From assembly GCA_007116525.1 (NCBI GenBank), contig SKIH01000045.1, positions 1 through 7,241 on the forward strand: DNA of 7,241 nt, written 5' to 3'. The stretch is from Bacilli bacterium. Lineage in GTDB: Bacteria > Bacillota_I > Bacilli_A > RF39 > UBA660. The translations under genes and the position numbers were made by a program. Positions 1-4,862 of the stretch are shown piece by piece. Position 1 is the first letter of the stretch; each line of letters begins with the position of its first letter. The notes under the pieces were generated by a model. The model worked only from the letters and a program-made list of their open reading frames with translations, was not told where the DNA came from and made no database searches.

Positions 1-84
1 GAAGTTAAAAGTGTTGATTATGAGAAGTTTGTTTATGAATTTGAAAAAGTTTTAACTGACCCACCAAGTCAATATACAAAGTAG
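1..84 (+). CDS. C-terminal end of an unidentified protein (partial)
   Basis: The frame starting at base 1 is open for 27 codons and ends in TAG at 82-84, one base before a strong terminator hairpin. The visible tail begins EVKSVDYEKF and ends TDPPSQYTK. It is hydrophilic, with no membrane segment and no motif I can assign to a family. A stop codon placed right before a hairpin with a T-rich 3' side is what the end of a real gene looks like, so I take it as genuine. The start and most of the protein lie outside the window, and I do not guess its function. Confidence 0.65.
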   Translation, partial: EVKSVDYEKFVYEFEKVLTDPPSQYTK

Positions 85-118
85 AAAAATAAGGTAGAAA
101 TACCTTATTTTTATTTTA
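85..118 (+). terminator. Rho-independent terminator after the upstream gene
   Basis: Bases 85-96 pair perfectly with 101-112 (12 bp, AAAAATAAGGTA with TACCTTATTTTT) around a GAAA tetraloop at 97-100. The 3' arm ends in TTTTT and is followed by ATTTTA. The stem starts immediately after the TAG stop at 82-84. The 5' arm begins with an A run, so the hairpin could also work weakly on the other strand, but no minus-strand gene is seen that would use it. Confidence 0.85.
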
Positions 119-133
119 TGTCACTGTCAGTTC

Positions 134-148
134 ATGTTATAATAACAT
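134..148. promoter_or_regulatory. Perfect 15-bp palindrome over the polymerase promoter (candidate operator)
   Basis: ATGTTAT-A-ATAACAT is a perfect inverted repeat with 7-bp arms and a single central base. It entirely covers the extended -10 box (TGTTATAAT, 135-143). A repressor bound here would block RNA polymerase, and a translesion polymerase is a natural target for damage-responsive control. The sequence does not match the Gram-positive LexA (DinR) consensus CGAAC-N4-GTTCG, so a LexA assignment is not supported. Part of the symmetry comes from the A/T-rich -10 box itself, so it could be fortuitous. Confidence 0.4.
135..143 (+). promoter_or_regulatory. Extended -10 promoter for the polymerase-tex unit
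   Basis: TGTTATAAT is an exact TGn-TATAAT extended -10 element (hexamer 138-143). No good -35 hexamer is seen at the right distance; the T-rich stretch around 114-121 is the only candidate. Extended -10 promoters often tolerate a weak -35. Transcription would be expected to begin near base 150, which leaves only about 9 nt before the ATG at 159 and places the 5' end at or in the ribosome binding site. Confidence 0.6.
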
Positions 149-158
149 AGGTGGTTGT

Positions 159-1361
159 ATGGAAAGATTAGTACTACATATTGATGTAAATAATGCTTTT
201 TTATCTTGGACTGCTGTCGATATGATAAAAAAAGGATACAAAAAAGATATAAGAGAAGAAGTATCAGTAATTGGGGGCCATGCTCATTCAAGGCGTGGTG
301 TTGTTTTAGCAAAATCAACACCGGCTAAGAAAAAGGGTATTAAAACTGGTGAGACTATGTATCAAGCACTTTTAAAAGATAAAAATGTTAAAAGTTACCC
401 TCCAAACTTTGATGTTTATCAAAAGATGTCTAGTGATATGTTTGAACTTTTATATAAATATAGTCCAGATATCGAAAAGTTTTCAATTGATGAGTGCTTT
501 TTAGAGTTTACAAATGTAAAATATTTATATAAAAATGTTAATGATTTTGCTAAACTTATAAGCAATGATATTAAAAAAACTTTAGGTTTTACTGTCAATA
601 TAGGAATAGGTAATAATAAACTATGTGCTAAGATGGCGTCTAACTTTTCAAAGCCAGATAAAATACATACTTTGTTTAATGATGAAATACAAAATAAGAT
701 GTGGCCTTTAGATGTATCTGAATTATTATGGATTGGGAAGAAAACATCTTTAAAACTGAGGGAACTAAATATAAATACTATAGGTGATTTGGCTAAAGCA
801 GACGAAGCATTATTGAGAAGGTTTTTCAAAAACCAAGCATCTAAAATGAGAATGCATGCTAATGGGATAGATTATGATCCTGTAGTAGAATCGGTATCTA
901 AAAACGCGTCTATTGGGAAATCAATAACTTTTATGGAAGACACTAATGATTTAAACAAAATTTTTAAAACTTTCGAAATGTTAACTGATCAAGTTGCTAG
1001 TAAACTTAGAAAAGAAAAAAAATATGCATGTGGCATTTCTATAAACTTAAAAAGCTCGTATTTTAAAACTTATTCTAAACAAAGAAAATTAAAAAACCCA
1101 ACTAATAATACTAAAGTAATATTGGAAAATGCAAAAGAACTATTTGAAGAAGTATATAGTGGTGAAGATGTAAGGTTAGTAGGTGTTACTACTTATAACT
1201 TCGTTGATTCATTAACTCATCAATTATCGATATTTGAGAGTGAAGATAATATTAAAGAAGAACTAACTATTGATAAAACAATAGATGAAATAAGAGGCAA
1301 ATTCGGGGATACTATTATTAGTAGTGCATCCGTTTACAAAAATAAGAAAGAAAAGAAGTAG
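159..1361 (+). CDS. Y-family translesion DNA polymerase (DinB/UmuC-like)
   Basis: A 400-residue error-prone polymerase that copies past DNA lesions in the cytoplasm. The palm motif HIDVNNAF gives catalytic D9, with F14 aligned to the steric-gate position. The second palm motif SIDECFLEF (109-117) gives catalytic D111 and E112. RGVVLAKSTPAKKKGIKTGE (about 46-65) is the fingers segment. A helix-hairpin-helix thumb follows at about 185-220 (LWIGKKTSLKLRELNINTIG), then a little-finger domain at about 245-345. QLSIF at 355-359 fits the QL[SD]LF beta-clamp-binding peptide. The HIDVNNAFLSW form is typical of the Clostridia/Firmicutes branch rather than E. coli DinB, so I give no symbol. The ATG at 159 has an AGGTGG site 4 nt upstream (149-154), and the protein begins at the expected distance before the catalytic Asp. 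The catalytic and clamp motifs look intact. It is followed 9 nt later by tex and is probably co-transcribed with it. Confidence 0.93.
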   Translation: MERLVLHIDVNNAFLSWTAVDMIKKGYKKDIREEVSVIGGHAHSRRGVVLAKSTPAKKKGIKTGETMYQALLKDKNVKSYPPNFDVYQKMSSDMFELLYKYSPDIEKFSIDECFLEFTNVKYLYKNVNDFAKLISNDIKKTLGFTVNIGIGNNKLCAKMASNFSKPDKIHTLFNDEIQNKMWPLDVSELLWIGKKTSLKLRELNINTIGDLAKADEALLRRFFKNQASKMRMHANGIDYDPVVESVSKNASIGKSITFMEDTNDLNKIFKTFEMLTDQVASKLRKEKKYACGISINLKSSYFKTYSKQRKLKNPTNNTKVILENAKELFEEVYSGEDVRLVGVTTYNFVDSLTHQLSIFESEDNIKEELTIDKTIDEIRGKFGDTIISSASVYKNKKEKK

Positions 1362-1370
1362 GAGATAGCA

Positions 1371-3506
1371 ATGAATGAAATTATATTAAAAAATTTAGCA
1401 AGCGAATTAAACATAAAACAAAATCAAGTAAGTGAAACATTAAAGATGTTGGAAGAAGGGGCAACCATTCCTTTTATAGCTAGATATCGTAAAGAGCAAA
1501 CTGGTGGTCTTGATGAAGAAGTTATTAGAAAAATAAATGAAATTTATGAATATCAAGTTAATTTATTAAAAAGAAAAGAAGACGTAATTAGGTTAATTGA
1601 TGAAAAAGGTATGCTTGATGACAAGTTAAAACAAGACATTTTAAAGTGTACTAAATTAGTAGATGTTGAAGACTTATACAGACCTTATAAAGAGAAGAAG
1701 AAAACAAAAGCTACAGAAGCAATTAAAAAAGGTCTTGAGCCTTTTGCAAAAGAAATATTAACTTTTAATATTGATACAAAACTAGAAGTATTAGCAAAAA
1801 AATATTTGAATGAAGAAGTTAAAACAGTGAATGAGGCAATCGAAGGAGCATCATTTATTATTGCTGAAATAATCAGTGACAGTCCTGATTATAGAAAGTG
1901 GATTAGAAACAATACTTTTAATACAGGATCTATTAGTGCATCTTTAAAGAAAAACTCTAAAGATGATGATAAAGTATATGAAATGTATTATGATTATTCA
2001 TTTAATGTTAAGTTTGAAAAACCACATAGAATTCTTGCAATGAATAGGGGAGAAAAAGAAAAGGTATTAAATGTATCAATAAAAGTAGAAGAAGAAATTA
2101 TTTTAACTTTTTTGTATTCTAATTTTGTTAAGAAAGAAAATAAGTTATTAACTGACTTTTTTGAAAATACTATTAAAGATAGTTACAAAAGGTTAATTAA
2201 ACCTAGCATCGAAAGAGAAATAAGAAGTGAGTTGACGGAGAGAGCAGAAGAGGCAGCAATTGAAAACTTTAAAAGCAATTTCGAAAATTTACTAATGACA
2301 CCACCTATGAAAGAGAAGATAGTTTTAGGGTTAGATCCTGCTTATAGAACAGGATGTAAACTTGCCGTTTTAGATAAATATGGAGATGTTTTAAATATAG
2401 ACGTTATATATCCTCATATGCCTCAAAATCAAAAGGAAGAAGCAGTTAGTAAAATAATTAAATTAGTCAAAGAATTTAATGTAGACATTATTGCAATTGG
2501 AAACGGTACTGCCTCTAGGGAAAGTGAGGAGTTATTAGCAAATATTATAAAAGATAATAACCTTAATGTAGAGTATATTATCGTAAATGAAGCGGGAGCT
2601 TCTGTATATTCTGCATCTAAACTTGCAATCGAGGAGTTTCCAAATTTAAGTGTGGAGCAAAGAAGTGCAATAAGTATTGGTAGAAGACTTCAAGATCCAT
2701 TGGCAGAGCTAGTTAAAATCGATCCAGAAAGCATTGGTGTTGGAATGTATCAACATGATGTCAATTCCAAAAAACTTAAAGATTCACTTGATTTCACTAT
2801 AACAAAAGTAGTTAATAATGTTGGAGTGAATATAAATAGTGCATCTACTTCTTTATTAAGTTATGTATCTGGATTAAATAAAACATATATTAAAAAAATT
2901 ATGAAATATAAGAAGGATAAGAAAGAAATTAAAAGTAGAGAAGAAATGACTAAGGTTTTAAGTGATAAAGTATATGAACAAGCTATTGGTTTTATTAGAG
3001 TGCCATCTTCTAGTAACTTGTTTGATAAAACATCAATCCATCCTGAAAGTTATGAAAAAGCACAACTGGTTTTAAATAGAATTGATGCTAGCATGGAAGA
3101 TATTGGAACAGAAGGTATTAAAGAAAAAATTAATATGTTAAATAAAAATGAGTTTATAAATATTATCGATTTATATACATTGGAAGACATTTTAAGAGAC
3201 TTTAAAAAGCCTAATAGGGACCCACGTGATAGTATGCCAAAACCTCTTTTGAAGAAAGATGTTTTAAGTTTAGAAGACTTAAAAATAGGTATGGAACTAC
3301 AAGGTACAGTTAGAAACGTTGTGGACTTTGGAGCTTTTATCGATATAGGGTTAAAAAACGATGGTTTAGCACACATATCTTGCTTAACGAATAGATTTGT
3401 TAAGCATCCAAGTGAAGTAGTTAGTGTTGGTGACATAGTTACATGTTATGTAAAAGATGTTTCGCTTGAAAAGAAGAAAGTATCACTAACTTTAATAAAA
3501 GGTTAA
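1371..3506 (+). CDS. tex: Tex-family RNA-binding transcription accessory protein
   Basis: A 711-residue cytoplasmic nucleic-acid-binding protein of the Tex/YdcI family (bacterial relatives of Spt6), at about the usual length. The N-terminal helical region carries the family signature around residues 30-50 (GATIPFIARYRKEQTGGLDE). A YqgF-type RNase H-like domain begins near 316, with GLDPAYRTGCKLAVLD (D322) and AIGNGTASRE at 375-384. Next come the EAGASVYSAS and RRLQDPLAELVKIDPESIGV blocks, then helix-hairpin-helix segments (VNNVGVNINSASTSLLSYVS). A C-terminal S1 RNA-binding domain runs from about 641 to 708 (LQGTVRNVVDFGAFIDIG). DPA in place of DPG in the YqgF motif is also seen in Gram-positive homologues. 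The start ATG has an AGGAG site at 1360-1364, with a 6-nt spacer, that overlaps the TAG stop of the polymerase gene, which indicates coupled expression. The precise biological role of Tex is not settled; links to transcription and stress tolerance are reported for the family. Confidence 0.95.
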   Translation: MNEIILKNLASELNIKQNQVSETLKMLEEGATIPFIARYRKEQTGGLDEEVIRKINEIYEYQVNLLKRKEDVIRLIDEKGMLDDKLKQDILKCTKLVDVEDLYRPYKEKKKTKATEAIKKGLEPFAKEILTFNIDTKLEVLAKKYLNEEVKTVNEAIEGASFIIAEIISDSPDYRKWIRNNTFNTGSISASLKKNSKDDDKVYEMYYDYSFNVKFEKPHRILAMNRGEKEKVLNVSIKVEEEIILTFLYSNFVKKENKLLTDFFENTIKDSYKRLIKPSIEREIRSELTERAEEAAIENFKSNFENLLMTPPMKEKIVLGLDPAYRTGCKLAVLDKYGDVLNIDVIYPHMPQNQKEEAVSKIIKLVKEFNVDIIAIGNGTASRESEELLANIIKDNNLNVEYIIVNEAGASVYSASKLAIEEFPNLSVEQRSAISIGRRLQDPLAELVKIDPESIGVGMYQHDVNSKKLKDSLDFTITKVVNNVGVNINSASTSLLSYVSGLNKTYIKKIMKYKKDKKEIKSREEMTKVLSDKVYEQAIGFIRVPSSSNLFDKTSIHPESYEKAQLVLNRIDASMEDIGTEGIKEKINMLNKNEFINIIDLYTLEDILRDFKKPNRDPRDSMPKPLLKKDVLSLEDLKIGMELQGTVRNVVDFGAFIDIGLKNDGLAHISCLTNRFVKHPSEVVSVGDIVTCYVKDVSLEKKKVSLTLIKG

Positions 3507-3527
3507 CAACAATGTTAATCTTTTTTT
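3501..3527 (+). terminator. Rho-independent terminator overlapping the tex stop codon
   Basis: GGTTAACA (3501-3508) pairs with TGTTAATC (3513-3520) over 8 bp, including one G-U, around an ACAA loop, followed by seven T residues (3521-3527). The AAAA just before the stem can extend pairing into the T tract. The last Gly codon and the TAA stop (3504-3506) of tex form the 5' arm. The hairpin separates the polymerase-tex unit from the rnf operon. Confidence 0.82.
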
Positions 3528-3548
3528 GTAAATAAACAGACATTCACC

Positions 3549-3577
3549 TTTTATTTTAAATGTAAAGATAGTATAAT
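3549..3577 (+). promoter_or_regulatory. Probable promoter of the rnf operon
   Basis: A consensus -10 box TATAAT lies at 3572-3577. With a 17-bp spacer the -35 position is TTTTAT (3549-3554), a weak match to TTGACA. Transcription would start near 3584, giving a leader of about 16 nt that contains the GGAGG of rnfC. Its place between the tex terminator and rnfC supports it. I see no operator or riboswitch; the leader is too short for one. Confidence 0.65.
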
Positions 3578-3589
3578 TATTGTTAGAGT

Positions 3590-3594
3590 GGAGG
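3590..3594 (+). promoter_or_regulatory. Ribosome binding site that decides the rnfC start
   Basis: GGAGG sits 5 nt before the ATG at 3600. An in-frame GTG at 3588 overlaps this same element and has no purine-rich site of its own at a useful distance, so 3600 is the preferred start. The choice removes only the four residues MEEY. Confidence 0.75.
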
Positions 3595-3599
3595 AGTAT

Positions 3600-4862
3600 A
3601 TGTTTTACGTTAAAGTACCTGATAAGAAAGAATGCTCTTTTAATGGAGGAATCAAAAATATAAATGAAGGAAATTTATTTTATATACCACTAGTAGTGGG
3701 TAAGGATACTAATGTTACAACATTAGTGAAAAAAGGAGATTTTGTCTCACAAGGACAAAAAATCGCTAATACTAAAGGAGACTTTAAAACAAATGTCATT
3801 TCATCTATTACTGGTGAAGTTTTAGGGTTTGAAGAAAAAACTTATTTAACTAATGAAAAAGTTAGATGTGTTTTAATTAAGAAAACAGAAGAAGATAAAA
3901 CATTTGAAAAAACTGATAAAAAAATTAGTGATATGTCAAAACAAGATTTCTTAGATAAATTAAAGGAGTCTGGTTTAGTAGGATTAAGTGGAGCAGCGTT
4001 TCCAACTTATTATAAATATTCTACAGAAAAACAAATAAACACATTAATTGTTAATGCTGTTGAGTGTGAATCATATATTACGGCTGATCAAAAAATACTT
4101 TTGACTAAAATCGAAGAAATATTAGAAGCAACGGATGCTATTTTAGAAATCTTTGATATTCCAGAAGCTATTATTGTAATAAAATCAAAGAACAAGAAAT
4201 TAAAAGATGCAATCGAAGATTTTGTGGGAACTTATTTAAAAATAAGAGTTGAATTTGTAAGTGATCACTATACTATGGGTTATGAAAAAAACATTATAAA
4301 AGAAGTTAAAAATATAACTTATGAAAAATATCCTTTAGAAAAAGGGATCGTTGTTAACAATGTTTCAACCATTTATGCGATATATGAAGTGCTGAAACTA
4401 AACAAGCCATTATTTGAAAGAATGATTACAGTAACTGGAGACGGTATAAAAGAACCAACTAACTTTGTTGTTAAAACAGGTATGCTTTTTAAAGACATAG
4501 TTGATCAACTATCAGGTTATACATCTGATAATATAACTATCGTAGCAGGTGGCCCGATGATGGGCGAGTCTATTTCAAATGATGATTTAGTAATGTCTCC
4601 AAATCTTAATAATATTTTAGTACTGAAAGATTTTAAACAAGAAGAAAAAACATCGTGTTTAAGATGTGGGAAATGTATGAGTTATTGTACTGCTGAAATC
4701 TCACCTGTTTTAATTAAAGATGCTCTTGAAGATGTAAATAAGTTGAAAGAACTAAGACCAGATAAATGCGTTGAGTGTGGGCTATGTAGTTATATATGTC
4801 CTGCTAAAATTCCAATTAGAGAATACGTAAGAGAAGCAAAAAAAGAAATTGGAGGCAGTTAA
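3600..4862 (+). CDS. rnfC: Rnf electron transport complex subunit C
   Basis: RnfC is the peripheral cytoplasmic subunit where NAD(H) and FMN bind and which carries two [4Fe-4S] clusters. From the ATG at 3600 the protein has 420 residues, in the normal range. The N-terminal barrel region is followed by the NADH/FMN-binding part: GLVGLSGAAFPT at 125-136 (family form G-[IL]-V-G-x-G-G-A-x-F-P-T) and NAVECESYITADQ around 152-164 (usually ECEPY). Next are a Rossmann-like region ending in GIVVNNVSTIYAI, then an SLBB-like segment and AGGPMMGE. The two ferredoxin-type cysteine sets are complete: C353, C356, C359, C363 and C390, C393, C396, C400. The N-terminal FxGGIHPPxxK signature is reduced to FNGGIKNINEG, the second Gly of GGA is Ser, and ECEP is ECES, so it is a divergent but apparently functional family member. 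It is first in the operon, and its stop abuts the start of the next gene. Confidence 0.94.
   Translation: MFYVKVPDKKECSFNGGIKNINEGNLFYIPLVVGKDTNVTTLVKKGDFVSQGQKIANTKGDFKTNVISSITGEVLGFEEKTYLTNEKVRCVLIKKTEEDKTFEKTDKKISDMSKQDFLDKLKESGLVGLSGAAFPTYYKYSTEKQINTLIVNAVECESYITADQKILLTKIEEILEATDAILEIFDIPEAIIVIKSKNKKLKDAIEDFVGTYLKIRVEFVSDHYTMGYEKNIIKEVKNITYEKYPLEKGIVVNNVSTIYAIYEVLKLNKPLFERMITVTGDGIKEPTNFVVKTGMLFKDIVDQLSGYTSDNITIVAGGPMMGESISNDDLVMSPNLNNILVLKDFKQEEKTSCLRCGKCMSYCTAEISPVLIKDALEDVNKLKELRPDKCVECGLCSYICPAKIPIREYVREAKKEIGGS

Noticed and set aside
134..148. LexA/DinR box upstream of the polymerase
   Set aside because: The palindrome lacks the CGAAC...GTTCG core of the Gram-positive LexA site; kept only as an unassigned candidate operator.
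127..829. Minus-strand open frames at 127-321 and 419-829
   Set aside because: They lie opposite the polymerase gene, which has intact catalytic motifs; their translations are low-complexity hydrophobic or Ser/Leu-rich with no family signature and no good ribosome binding site.
3050..3436. Minus-strand open frame opposite the end of tex
   Set aside because: It is antisense to the well-conserved S1 domain of tex and is best explained as a by-product of AT-rich codon use.
3588..3599. GTG start for rnfC adding MEEY
   Set aside because: The GTG overlaps the GGAGG element that is correctly spaced for the ATG at 3600, and it has no site of its own.
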